Shown one piece after another: positions 1 to 8,085 of a stretch of 64,000 bases of DNA. Origin of the DNA: Marinicauda pacifica (GTDB lineage: Bacteria > Pseudomonadota > Alphaproteobacteria > Caulobacterales > Maricaulaceae); the NCBI RefSeq assembly GCF_004793635.1, contig NZ_SRXV01000005.1, forward strand, positions 1-64,000, in the 5' to 3' direction. The notes under the pieces were generated by a model. That model did not search any database. It had not been told where the DNA came from and saw nothing but the letters and a program-made list of their open reading frames with translations. Position 1 is the stretch's first letter. Each line of letters begins with the position of its first letter. Made by a program: the position numbers and the translations under genes.

Positions 1-91
1 ACCGGCCAAGCTCGCCTTCATCGCCGTCGCCAGAAAGCTGCTCATAACCCTCAACGCCATCGTTCGAGATCAAAAACCCTACCACCCGTAA
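1..91 (+). mobile_element. IS110-family transposase, C-terminal end (partial)
   Basis: Reading from base 2, the frame encodes 29 residues ending in a TAA stop at 89-91 (…LAFIAVARKLLITLNAIV…). This matches the usual C-terminus of IS110/IS116-type transposases, which are DEDD recombinases that move circular elements. The gene enters from the left edge, so I cannot tell whether the element is complete or a remnant. It is too short to be listed as an ordinary ORF. The identification rests on the characteristic 'AFIAVARKLL…LNAI' ending. Confidence 0.75.
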
Positions 92-100
92 ACACAGTTG

Positions 101-187
101 CCGGGTCTCGCTTTGCTCGCCCGGAATGACGAAGGTTCGAGATATTTCAAGCAGCTCAGGAATGCTCTTTCCCAGCGAAAGCTGGGA
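101..187. repeat. Two short palindromic intergenic repeats
   Basis: The first hairpin is 101-124 (CCGGG, 14-base loop, CCCGG) followed by GAATGACGA. The second is 170-187 (TCCCAGC, GAAA-type loop, GCTGGGA). A 9-base direct repeat GTTCGAGAT occurs at 62-70 and 135-143. These resemble REP-like palindromes scattered between genes in alphaproteobacteria. They lie between the transposase end and pccB. No gene was found in 92-256. Confidence 0.45.
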
Positions 188-256
188 CCCAGAGAGCAAA
201 GAACTCCATTGACCGGCGGCTGAAGGAGCAATCTTCTCCCCTTACGACGGCGCAAA

Positions 257-1789
257 TCACAGCGGCAAATTATCGTGCTTCTTCCAGGGATTGCTCAGAT
301 TCTTGTTCTTCAGCGTGCGCAGCGCCTTGATCAGCCGGACCCGGGTCGAGCGCGGCTGGATGACGTCGTCGAGATAGCCGCGTGAGGCCGCCACGAACGG
401 ATTGGCGAAGCGGTCCTCGTATTCCTTGGTGTGGGCGGCCATCTTCTCCTCGTCGCCCAGATCGGCGCGGTGGATGATCTCGGCCGCGCCCTTGGCGCCC
501 ATCACCGCGATTTCCGCAGTCGGCCAGGCATAATTGATGTCGCCGCGCAGATGCTTGGACGCCATCACGTCATACGCCCCGCCATAGGCCTTGCGGGTAA
601 TGACCGTCAGCTTGGGCACGGTGGCCTCAGCGTAGGCGAACAGGAGCTTGGCGCCGTGCTTGATGAGGCCGCCATATTCCTGCTTGGTGCCCGGCAGGAA
701 GCCCGGCACGTCCACGAAGGTGACGATCGGGATGGAGAAAGCATCGCAGAAGCGCACGAAACGCGCGCCCTTCTTCGAAGCGTCGATGTCCAGCACACCG
801 GCCAGGCTCATCGGCTGGTTCGCCACGAAGCCGACCGTCTGGCCTTCCAGGCGTCCGAAACCGGTCACGATATTGGTCGCGTAGTCGGGTGCGATCTCGA
901 AGAAGTCGCCCTCGTCTGCAGTCTTCCGGATCAGCTCCTTGATGTCGTAGGGCTTGTTCGGATTGGGCGGCACGAGCGTATCGAGACTCGGCTCGATCCG
1001 GTCAGGCTTGTCGTAGCTCGGACGCGCGGGGACTTTTTCCCGGTTGTTCAGGGGCAGGAAGTCGACCAGGCGGCGCATCTGGACCAGCGCCTCGATATCG
1101 TTCTCGAACGCGCCGTCGGCCACGCCCGATTTCTTGGCGTGAATGCTGGCTCCGCCCAGCTCCTCGTGCGTCACGACCTCATTGGTGACCGTTTTGACCA
1201 CGTCGGGGCCGGTCACATACATGTAGGAGGTGTCCTTGACCATGAAGATGAAGTCGGTCATCGCCGGCGAATAGACATCCCCGCCCGCGCACGGGCCCAT
1301 GATGACGCTGATCTGGGGCACCACGCCGGAGGCCAGCACGTTGCGCTGGAAGATCTCTGCATACCCGCCGAGCGCATCCACGCCCTCCTGGATGCGCGCG
1401 CCGCCGGCATCGAACAGGCCCAGGATCGGCGCGCCATTGCGCAGGGCCGCGTCCTGAACCTTCATGATCTTCTTGGCGTGCGCCAGGCTGAGCGAGCCGC
1501 CGAACACGGTGAAATCCTTGGCGAACAGATAGACCAGGCGCCCATTGATGGTGCCCGACCCGGTCACCACCCCGTCGCCGGGGATCTTCTTCTCGTCCAT
1601 GCCGAAGTCGGAGCATTGATGCTCCACGAACATGTCGAATTCCTCGAAGCTGCCATCGTCCAGAAGGACCTCGATACGCTCGCGCGCCGACAGCTTGCCC
1701 TTCTCGTGCTGGGCGAGGACACGCTTTTCTCCACCCCCGGCCCGGGCGGCCTGACGCTTGGCATCGAGCTGTTCGAGGACATCTTTCAT
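257..1789 (-). CDS. pccB: Propionyl-CoA carboxylase beta chain (carboxyltransferase subunit)
   Basis: A 510-residue protein beginning [13 protein letters not shown]. It is the biotin-dependent carboxyltransferase that moves the carboxyl group from carboxybiotin to propionyl-CoA, giving methylmalonyl-CoA, in the cytoplasm. The carboxyltransferase fold covers nearly the whole length, with typical stretches such as [19 protein letters not shown] and [16 protein letters not shown]. The length matches the family (about 510). I chose this start, not the longer open frame to 1951, because the family begins here and GGGAG lies 8 bases upstream. The alpha (biotin carboxylase) subunit is not in the window. 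A related acyl-CoA carboxylase specificity is possible. Confidence 0.93.
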   Translation of the reverse strand: MKDVLEQLDAKRQAARAGGGEKRVLAQHEKGKLSARERIEVLLDDGSFEEFDMFVEHQCSDFGMDEKKIPGDGVVTGSGTINGRLVYLFAKDFTVFGGSLSLAHAKKIMKVQDAALRNGAPILGLFDAGGARIQEGVDALGGYAEIFQRNVLASGVVPQISVIMGPCAGGDVYSPAMTDFIFMVKDTSYMYVTGPDVVKTVTNEVVTHEELGGASIHAKKSGVADGAFENDIEALVQMRRLVDFLPLNNREKVPARPSYDKPDRIEPSLDTLVPPNPNKPYDIKELIRKTADEGDFFEIAPDYATNIVTGFGRLEGQTVGFVANQPMSLAGVLDIDASKKGARFVRFCDAFSIPIVTFVDVPGFLPGTKQEYGGLIKHGAKLLFAYAEATVPKLTVITRKAYGGAYDVMASKHLRGDINYAWPTAEIAVMGAKGAAEIIHRADLGDEEKMAAHTKEYEDRFANPFVAASRGYLDDVIQPRSTRVRLIKALRTLKNKNLSNPWKKHDNLPL

Positions 1790-2026
1790 GGACTTCGCTC
1801 CCGAGATTTTCTTGTTGGATCGCTGGTTAGCACCGCCGCCCGAAAGGAGCAAACACCACGCCTGCCGGCACTGTGCGGCGGACAGGTCCAGCCGCCATGA
1901 TTTTCCGGGCCACAGTTTAGGCCGCATTAAGCAAGAAAAGACCCAAGGCAACTAAATTGCGCCATTGGCCTTTCAATTGCAGGTTTCAGTACTATCGTCT
2001 AATGCTGACCGACTGGGAGGGGGGCA

Positions 2027-2473
2027 ATGATCCTCGACTGGGAACTGGAAGCGCCATTTCGTCTCTACGCTCGCCTGCAAGGGCCGTTAAGCGTGTCGGA
2101 ACGATGGCTGACCTATTGCGAACTTGCCGAGATCTGCCGCGATCAGCGTGTTTCCCAGCTCATGATTGATCATGGTGGCGCGCCTCTCGCCGAAGGCGAG
2201 CGGGTATATTTCCATCAGCACGATCCGATCAGCCGCCTGTTCTTGCTGGCCGACATCATGGAAGTGGCCATCATCCGGAGCGATCTGACCGCCCAGCGAG
2301 GTCGCGCTCGCAAGGCGTTCGCCAACGTTCAGATCATGGCCAGCAATTTTGAAACGCGCCTGAATGCCCGGCGCTGGCTCGATCGGACCTGGCAAGCGAG
2401 CGAGGAATTCACCGCTCTGGTGATCTCGCATGCGGCCAACCGTGTCGGGCCGGGCAAGGGACGGCGCAGCTAG
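2027..2473 (+). CDS. Hypothetical protein, 148 aa
   Basis: I do not recognise this protein. It starts MILDWELEAPFRLYARLQ just after a purine-rich ribosome site (GGGAGGGGGGCA). There is no signal peptide or membrane segment. The segment MEVAIIRSDLTAQRGRARKAF…FETRLNARRWL vaguely recalls STAS/SpoIIAA-like proteins, but this is weak. The gene converges with the ATP12 gene and the two stops overlap by 4 bases (CTAG). The strong ribosome site and clean frame support a real gene. Confidence 0.7.
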   Translation: MILDWELEAPFRLYARLQGPLSVSERWLTYCELAEICRDQRVSQLMIDHGGAPLAEGERVYFHQHDPISRLFLLADIMEVAIIRSDLTAQRGRARKAFANVQIMASNFETRLNARRWLDRTWQASEEFTALVISHAANRVGPGKGRRS

Positions 2474-3210
2474 GTTTTCGCGGCGTCCATGAGCTGGAAC
2501 AGGTGGTCCGCGGCCAGCAGGTCGCGGCGCCGGTTTGCCGCCATGTCGGCAGCCTCGCTGTCCTCGCCCCAGGTTTCGGCCTGATAGTCCTGCTCGAGCT
2601 GGGCCGTCTCGAATGCCGCCTCTCCGGTAATACGCCCCTTGAGAAGTGCGAATCCCAGCACCGCCGAGCCGGTCAGGGGGACGGCACTGGCGAGGCCCGT
2701 CAGCCGCCAATTGTCCAGTGTGAGCGCATGGGCACGCAGCGTCTCGATGGACGCTTCGGGTTGCTCGATCGGCAGAATGGTCTGTGCCTTGTGCAGCGGC
2801 GCGTCCAGTTCGCGCGCCGCCCAGTCCAGATAGGGGTCCCAGGTTTCCGCCTGACGCCGCGCCAGATCGGGAAGGTCGCTGCGATAGCAAAGCATGTCGG
2901 TGCCCGCGAACCGGGCAATCTCGTCCGCCGCCCCGTCGCGGACCTGGTCCATGCGGTCCAGCGCCACATGCGCGAGCCGGGTCAGCGGCATTGAAAACGG
3001 ATTGATCTCGATTTCCTGGGCCCGCCACTCGGTCGCCATTGCGGCGGCCAGCGCCTCCCCCGGCGCCAGCAAAATCGCGCGCGCGGGGGTCTTGACCGGA
3101 CGGCCGTCGAGCAGAATGCGCCAGCCCTCGTCGACCGGGTCGATGGCGACCTCGCTATAGAATCGCTTGGGCAGCGGGCGGTTCTCCGCCTTCGCCTTGG
3201 ACATGCTCAT
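2470..3210 (-). CDS. ATP12-family chaperone for F1-ATPase assembly
   Basis: A 246-residue protein with the ATP12 pattern: KRFYSEVAI near the N-terminus, ILLDGRPVKTPAR, then AMATEWRAQ and INPFSMPLTRLAHVALDRM. In mitochondria ATP12 binds the F1 alpha subunit during assembly; alphaproteobacterial homologues are assumed to do the same. It is the last gene of a coupled set with the HAD phosphatase upstream (TGATG, one-base overlap). The start could also be Met3. Family assignment is confident; the role in bacteria is inferred. Confidence 0.9.
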   Translation of the reverse strand: MSMSKAKAENRPLPKRFYSEVAIDPVDEGWRILLDGRPVKTPARAILLAPGEALAAAMATEWRAQEIEINPFSMPLTRLAHVALDRMDQVRDGAADEIARFAGTDMLCYRSDLPDLARRQAETWDPYLDWAARELDAPLHKAQTILPIEQPEASIETLRAHALTLDNWRLTGLASAVPLTGSAVLGFALLKGRITGEAAFETAQLEQDYQAETWGEDSEAADMAANRRRDLLAADHLFQLMDAAKT

Positions 3211-3899
3211 CAGGCTGCTCCCCGGCGCTCGTCGGCAAAGACCCGCAGCGCTGCAGACAGGCTGTCGAAATCCTCGTGAAGCTCATGTGCGCCGCCTGCT
3301 CTCACCTCGTCAGGCGTGTGAAACCCCCAGCTCACTCCGATGGCCCGCGTCTTGGCGGCCCGGGCCATTTCCATGTCGAAACTGGTATCGCCGATCATCA
3401 CGGTGTTGCCGGCATCCACGCCGGTCTCCGCCATGGCGTCGAGCACCATGCGCGGATGCGGTTTGCCGGGACCGTGATCGACCGTCTGCAGCGTCTGGAA
3501 GTGGGTGTGCAGACCGTGATGGGAGAAGACGATGTCCAGCCCGCGCCGGGCCTTGCCTGTCGCGACGCCCAGAAGCCACCCCTCGTCGACCAGGCGCTCG
3601 ACGGTCTCGCGCGCCCCGTCGTAGAGCGGCTCTGCAAACCCGTCCTCGGCCCGCATCTGGACGAAGGCTTCCTTGTAGTAGCCCGCCAGTTCGGCAGTAC
3701 GGGCGACCGGATAGTCTGGCGGGGCAAGCCGCGAAACAGCCTCTCCAAGCTCCAGGCCGACGATCATGCGCACGCGGTCATAGTCAATTTCACCAAGACC
3801 GGCGCGCACGAAAGCGCGATCCATGGCCTTGTGAATGACCTGGCGGCTGTCGACCAGTGTTCCGTCGACGTCGAAGATGGCGAGCTTCAGGTCGCTCAT
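3210..3899 (-). CDS. HAD-superfamily hydrolase, phosphoglycolate phosphatase-like
   Basis: A 229-residue HAD phosphatase. Motif I is FDVDGTLVDS (residues 9-18, nucleophile Asp10). GVATGKARRG supplies the motif II Thr, KPHPR the motif III Lys, and GDTSFDMEMA the motif IV acidic pair. The helical cap after motif I is typical of the phosphoglycolate phosphatase/Gph group. The substrate cannot be read from sequence. It is translationally coupled on both sides: ATGA with rluC upstream and TGATG with the ATP12 gene downstream. Confidence 0.9.
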   Translation of the reverse strand: MSDLKLAIFDVDGTLVDSRQVIHKAMDRAFVRAGLGEIDYDRVRMIVGLELGEAVSRLAPPDYPVARTAELAGYYKEAFVQMRAEDGFAEPLYDGARETVERLVDEGWLLGVATGKARRGLDIVFSHHGLHTHFQTLQTVDHGPGKPHPRMVLDAMAETGVDAGNTVMIGDTSFDMEMARAAKTRAIGVSWGFHTPDEVRAGGAHELHEDFDSLSAALRVFADERRGAA

Positions 3900-4879
3900 G
3901 TGAGGGCCTCCTCGACAAAGATCAGGTCCGCGCGCGGATCGAATCCCAGCGCCTCGAACGTCTGCTTCATGTGCTCGGGCATGGGGGCTTCGATGATGAG
4001 CGGTTTCTGTCCCGGGCGCGGGATTTCCAGCTTGCGGGCATGCAGGTGGAGCTTGCGGGACAGGCCCTCGGGAACGGGCACGTCGCAGGTGTATTTCCCG
4101 TCGCCCAGAATGGCGTTGCCGGTCGCGGCCATGTGAACGCGCAGCTGGTGGGTACGCCCGGTTTCGGGCCGCAGCACGACCCAGCTGACACGCCGGCCCG
4201 CCTCCTCGGCCACGGCGTAGCGGGTCAGCGCATACTGCGCGCCCTCCTCGCCATGGGCGGCGCCGACCATCTGCTCGCGATCGGCATGGTCTCCGACCGC
4301 CTTCTTGATGAAGCCCTTGACCTCGCCGGCCTTGGGCACCGGCACGCCCAGACAGATCGCCCAGTAGGTCTTCTTCAAATCGCGCCCCTGAAACAGCTTG
4401 GCCAGGCGCTTGGCGCTCTGAGCGGTTTTCGCGACGATCAGGACCCCGGACGTGTCCTTGTCGAGGCGGTGCACCAGGCGCGGGCGCTCCTCGCCCCGGC
4501 CGAAGGCATCGAGCAGGCGGTCGACATGGTGGGTGATCTTCGACCCACCCTGCACCGCGAGGCCCGGAGGCTTGTTGAGCGCGATCAGCTCCTTGTCCTG
4601 GTAGATCACCAGCGACCGCGCGAACGTGGCATCTTCACGCGACAAGCTGAGCTCGGGTTTGGTCTCGCCGGGGTCGGGCAGTGGCGGCACGCGCACGATC
4701 TGGCCGGGCTGGAGCCGGTCGTCCGGTTTGGCCCGGCCGCCATCCACGCGCACCTGCCCCTTCCGCGCGAGCTTGGCCACCATGCCGAATGGCACATGGG
4801 GGAAGCGTCGCTTGAACCAGCGGTCGAGCCGGATATCGGCTTCGTCACGTGTGACTTCGAGGTTTTGGACGCCGCTCAT
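3896..4879 (-). CDS. rluC: RluA/RluC-family 23S rRNA pseudouridine synthase
   Basis: A 327-residue protein with an N-terminal S4 RNA-binding domain (about residues 15-75, RLDRWFKRRFPHVPFG) and a pseudouridine synthase domain. The catalytic Asp lies in RLVHRLDKDTSGVLIVAK, and the later HQLRVHMA motif is present. It isomerises specific uridines in 23S rRNA. The open frame extends upstream to 5299, but the S4 domain begins at this Met, whose ATG overlaps the crcB stop (ATGA). RluC is favoured over RluD because of the gene order, but the target site is inferred. Confidence 0.9.
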   Translation of the reverse strand: MSGVQNLEVTRDEADIRLDRWFKRRFPHVPFGMVAKLARKGQVRVDGGRAKPDDRLQPGQIVRVPPLPDPGETKPELSLSREDATFARSLVIYQDKELIALNKPPGLAVQGGSKITHHVDRLLDAFGRGEERPRLVHRLDKDTSGVLIVAKTAQSAKRLAKLFQGRDLKKTYWAICLGVPVPKAGEVKGFIKKAVGDHADREQMVGAAHGEEGAQYALTRYAVAEEAGRRVSWVVLRPETGRTHQLRVHMAATGNAILGDGKYTCDVPVPEGLSRKLHLHARKLEIPRPGQKPLIIEAPMPEHMKQTFEALGFDPRADLIFVEEALT

Positions 4880-5262
4880 GAGCCGAATAACCGCCTTGCA
4901 ATCAGGAGGCCCGCAAATACCGCAAGCACGCTCAACACGACAGTCCCGCTCGCATAGGCCAGCGCCAGTCCCAGCATCTTGCGTTCGGCCATGACGACGA
5001 CGTCCAGCGCGAAGGCGCTCATCGTTGTGAACGCTCCCAGAAACCCGACGCCGAGCGCAAACCGAATTTCCGTCGCATCCGGCCGCCCGGCCTGAGCGAG
5101 CCAACCAACCAGAAGGCCGATCATCAAGGAGCCGGCGACATTCACCAGAAACGTCCCGTAGGGAAATTCCGGCCCGAGCCAGCGCAGACCCGCCTGGTTC
5201 ACCAGGTGCCGCGAAACCGCACCCAGCGCGCCGCCTGCGGCAATGAAAAGAAGATGGTTCAT
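4876..5262 (-). CDS. crcB: Fluoride exporter CrcB (Fluc)
   Basis: A 128-residue protein with four hydrophobic helices, the length of a single-domain Fluc channel. Diagnostic stretches are GGALGAVSRHL, GTFLVNVAGSLMIG and GFLGAFTTMSAF. It forms a dual-topology dimer that exports fluoride across the inner membrane. The start MNHLLFIAAGG was chosen because the upstream extension has no family similarity. It opens a coupled operon with rluC, the HAD gene and the ATP12 gene. No fluoride riboswitch is visible in the 46 bases upstream. Confidence 0.93.
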   Translation of the reverse strand: MNHLLFIAAGGALGAVSRHLVNQAGLRWLGPEFPYGTFLVNVAGSLMIGLLVGWLAQAGRPDATEIRFALGVGFLGAFTTMSAFALDVVVMAERKMLGLALAYASGTVVLSVLAVFAGLLIARRLFGS

Positions 5263-5308
5263 GACGCGAAGGGTTAGGGCGCAAGACCGGGAGTGGCAAG
5301 GCCGGTCG

Positions 5309-6130
5309 CTATCGCCGGTCCCACCCCTCCCCGGCGAACGCGTAATATTCCTCGGTCCATAGCGTGTACAGCAGCCAGGGGGGAAGGCCGTATTCGGCCT
5401 GGAGATACTCCGACTGGCTGTGATGGATCGCCCAGGCGCGCCGCTTGTCCCGCGCCGGCGCGACAACGGCAAAGTCCGGCGCTGGCTGCAGGCTGGCGAT
5501 ACGCGCACCCTGCTCGCCCCCGAAACGGTTCAGCGCCGGGCGCGGCGCGAGCACCCAGACGAGGTCGATCTGCCGGTTCGAGCGGGCGACGGCCTCGGCA
5601 GTGGCCCGCCCGATCGTCATGTGGTCGGGATGAAGCGATATCGCGCTCTGCGGATGGAAGCTCACCACAGTGTCCGGCCCCGCAACCGCAATCTCGGCGG
5701 CGACGCGCGCCACGAGATCCTCGAAATCGTGGTCGGCAAGCTGTCCGTCGCCCAGATCCTCGACCGTGTGACGGTCCACACCGATGTCGAAGCCGTGTCT
5801 TCTCGCCTCGGCTTCGCGCACGACACCCAGATGGGGTTGGTCGATGACGGGCGGATACTGCGTGCCCGCCTCCCCGCGCGTCGCCGTATAGAGGGCCACA
5901 TGCGCGCCCTCCTCCACGGCACGACGCATCAGCGCGTTGGCGGTGATCTCGTCATCGGGGTGGGCAAAGACGAAGAGCAGGCGCTGCGCACCGAGGTCTT
6001 CCGTCACGCTGGACAGGCGCTCCACGCCGGGTTCGCCGAACATGGAGCGGGCGATCAGGAGCCCGGCAAGGACCGCCAGCAGGAGAATGGCGGCCGTCGC
6101 CGCAATGGAGATCAAAACGACGCGCCTCAT
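5309..6130 (-). CDS. PIG-L (LmbE-like) deacetylase, membrane-anchored
   Basis: A 273-residue protein. Residues 4-27 form one hydrophobic helix, probably an uncleaved signal anchor. The deacetylase motif AHPDDE is at residues 56-61, with further HPQS and HPDHMTIGRA histidines around 155-175. This is the zinc site of the PIG-L/LmbE family, which removes N-acetyl groups from sugar conjugates. The anchor suggests the enzyme faces the periplasm. Substrate unknown. It lies 46 bases upstream of crcB and may be co-transcribed with it. Confidence 0.88.
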   Translation of the reverse strand: MRRVVLISIAATAAILLLAVLAGLLIARSMFGEPGVERLSSVTEDLGAQRLLFVFAHPDDEITANALMRRAVEEGAHVALYTATRGEAGTQYPPVIDQPHLGVVREAEARRHGFDIGVDRHTVEDLGDGQLADHDFEDLVARVAAEIAVAGPDTVVSFHPQSAISLHPDHMTIGRATAEAVARSNRQIDLVWVLAPRPALNRFGGEQGARIASLQPAPDFAVVAPARDKRRAWAIHHSQSEYLQAEYGLPPWLLYTLWTEEYYAFAGEGWDRR

Positions 6131-6200
6131 AAGCTCCCCCTAATCTCGTTTCTCTGGTCGGTTGCCAGAGGCCCGGCGCGGACTGTACCGGACACGCCGC

Positions 6201-7493
6201 CTACCTCCGCAACTTGTCCCAGTGCTCCAGCCGCTCCTTGATCGCGGCTTCGCGGCCGCGGTCGGTCGGCTCGTAGAAGCGCTCGCGCTCCATGCCCTCT
6301 GGAAAATAGTTCTGCCCGGACACGCCGCCGGCCTCATTATGGTCGTAGCGGTAGCCCTCGCCATAGCCTTCGGACTTCATCAGCTTGGTCGGCGCGTTCA
6401 GGATGTGCTTGGGCGGCATCAGCGAGCCGGTGCTCTTCGCGCTGCGCATGGCCGCCTTGTACGCGGTGTAGACGGCATTCGACTTGGGCGCACAGGCCAG
6501 ATGGACCACGGCCTGAGCCAAGGCGAGTTCGCCCTCAGGACTGCCTAGGAAGTCGTAGACCTCTTTCGCGGCAAGGGCGGCGTGAACCGCGGTCGGGTCC
6601 GCCAGGCCAATGTCCTCGTTGGCCATACGCACGATACGCCGCGCCAGGAAGAGCGGATCCTCGCCGCCGGCCAACATGCGCGCGAGCCAGTAGAGCGCGG
6701 CATCGGGGTCAGATCCCCGAACAGATTTGTGAAGCGCGGAGATAAGATTGTAATGCTCCTCACGATCCTTGTCGTAGACCGGCGCGCGCCGCTGGAGCAC
6801 ATCGGCCAGGTCAGCGAGACCGAGCGGTTTCTCCAGCTTGAGCGAGAAAAGCTCCTCGGCGAGGTTCAGAAGGTAGCGCCCATCGCCATCGGCCATGGCG
6901 ATGAGCCCCTCGCGCGCCTCGGCTGTGATCGGCAGCGAGGCCTCCTCCAGACCTTCCGCGCGCTTGAGCAGACGCTCCATCGCCTCGGCGTCGAGCCGCT
7001 TCAGCACCATCACCTGGCAACGCGAGAGCAAGGCCGCGTTCAGTTCAAAGCTGGGATTTTCCGTCGTTGCGCCGACAAGGGTAATAATCCCCTCCTCGGC
7101 TACCGGCAGGAAGCCGTCCTGCTGGGCGCGGTTGAAGCGGTGGATTTCGTCGACAAAGAGCAGCGTCCCCGATCCGCTGGCCCGGCGCGCCCTGGCACGA
7201 TCGAACGCCTTCTTCAGGTCGGCGACACCGGAAAACACCGCGGAAATCGCGTCGAACTCAAGCCCGGCCCCTTCAGCGAGAAGGCGCGCAATGGTGGTCT
7301 TGCCCACCCCCGGCGGACCCCAGAGTATAATCGAGGACAGCCGCTTTTGCGCGACCATCCTGCCGAGAGGGCCGGTTTCGGAGAGAAGATGATCCTGCCC
7401 CACGACTTCGGACAGCGTCCTTGGGCGAAGGCGATCAGCAAGAGGGCGCGGCGCGGACTGCTCGAGCCCGGCCGATTGGAAGAGGTCTGTCAT
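6201..7493 (-). CDS. rarA: Replication-associated recombination protein A (RarA/MgsA), AAA+ ATPase
   Basis: A 430-residue protein. Walker A is GPPGVGKTT (residues 59-67), Walker B is LLFVDEIH (111-118), and sensor-1 is GATTENPSFE. The C-terminal half matches the RarA tetramerisation region (SALHKSVRGSDPDAALYWLARM). RarA acts at stalled replication forks and is related to clamp-loader subunits. The start MTDLFQSAGL was preferred over a longer frame because family members begin just before the 'RPLADRLRPRTL' segment. It stands alone. Confidence 0.94.
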   Translation of the reverse strand: MTDLFQSAGLEQSAPRPLADRLRPRTLSEVVGQDHLLSETGPLGRMVAQKRLSSIILWGPPGVGKTTIARLLAEGAGLEFDAISAVFSGVADLKKAFDRARARRASGSGTLLFVDEIHRFNRAQQDGFLPVAEEGIITLVGATTENPSFELNAALLSRCQVMVLKRLDAEAMERLLKRAEGLEEASLPITAEAREGLIAMADGDGRYLLNLAEELFSLKLEKPLGLADLADVLQRRAPVYDKDREEHYNLISALHKSVRGSDPDAALYWLARMLAGGEDPLFLARRIVRMANEDIGLADPTAVHAALAAKEVYDFLGSPEGELALAQAVVHLACAPKSNAVYTAYKAAMRSAKSTGSLMPPKHILNAPTKLMKSEGYGEGYRYDHNEAGGVSGQNYFPEGMERERFYEPTDRGREAAIKERLEHWDKLRR

Positions 7494-7654
7494 GCGTGCA
7501 TCGTGCCATAGAGAACCGGCAGATGAACATCGCCCTGTCAGCAACAGGCTGACGGGAGACAGACCGGCCTCAACTCCTCGACCGGACGATCACCGAATGT
7601 TCAACCGCATGCCACCGCCGGCTGCCTCTGCGGTGGCGCAAGCCGCACCTTCGG

Positions 7655-7963
7655 CTAGTCGGGACTACAAGCCGGGTTCGTCCCAGAACAGATACTGCCT
7701 TGGCGCTGAATGCGGCGGACCGCCTCTCGCGCACCGTCCGCGCTCGCGTCCCGGCCCTCGCCACTAGGGTCGCAGACATAACGCGGCCGCGTCCTTGTGC
7801 CCAGGCGATGCTCTTCCTGACACTCCCCGGCCGCGATCATGCGGGCGATTTCTTCGCGCTCGGCGTCGCGTTCGGCCTGGAGGGCCGCCCGCTCCTCAGA
7901 CGTCATGCAACCCGCGACCAGAAACACGGCCGACACGCAGAGCATACCCATTGTCTTGTTCAC
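7655..7963 (-). CDS. Small predicted lipoprotein, 102 aa
   Basis: I do not recognise the family. A GTG start at 7961-7963 sits 5 bases after GGGGGA and gives MNKTMGMLCVSAVFLVAGC, a compact lipoprotein signal with a lipobox (VAGC) and Cys19 as lipidation site. The mature part is hydrophilic, starts with a charged helix (EERAALQAERDAEREEIARM) and has three later cysteines that could form disulfides. A promoter-like sequence lies at 8021-8050. Likely membrane-anchored in the periplasm. Confidence 0.75.
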   Translation of the reverse strand: MNKTMGMLCVSAVFLVAGCMTSEERAALQAERDAEREEIARMIAAGECQEEHRLGTRTRPRYVCDPSGEGRDASADGAREAVRRIQRQGSICSGTNPACSPD

Positions 7964-8020
7964 TTCGTCCCCCAAGCCTCGCAAAGCCAGAAATTTATTT
8001 GGCTTTCCCCACGAGCCGAT

Positions 8021-8050
8021 ATTTAAGGGTAGTCAGGCTCGAACCGTCAA
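8021..8050 (-). promoter_or_regulatory. Sigma70-type promoter for the small lipoprotein gene
   Basis: On the minus strand TTGACG (8045-8050) and TTAAAT (8021-8026) are separated by 18 bases, about 60 bases before the GTG start at 7963. Assigned by eye. Confidence 0.5.
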
Positions 8051-8085
8051 CTCCAGTCGACAAATTTATCCGAGCCGCGGCATCC

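Noticed and set aside
1964..1995. TTGGCC…TACTAT as promoter for the 148-aa gene
   Set aside because: Spacing is 19 bases and both hexamers are weak; not strong enough to annotate.
5263..5308. Fluoride riboswitch before crcB
   Set aside because: The spacer is only 46 bases and lacks the fluoride aptamer pattern.
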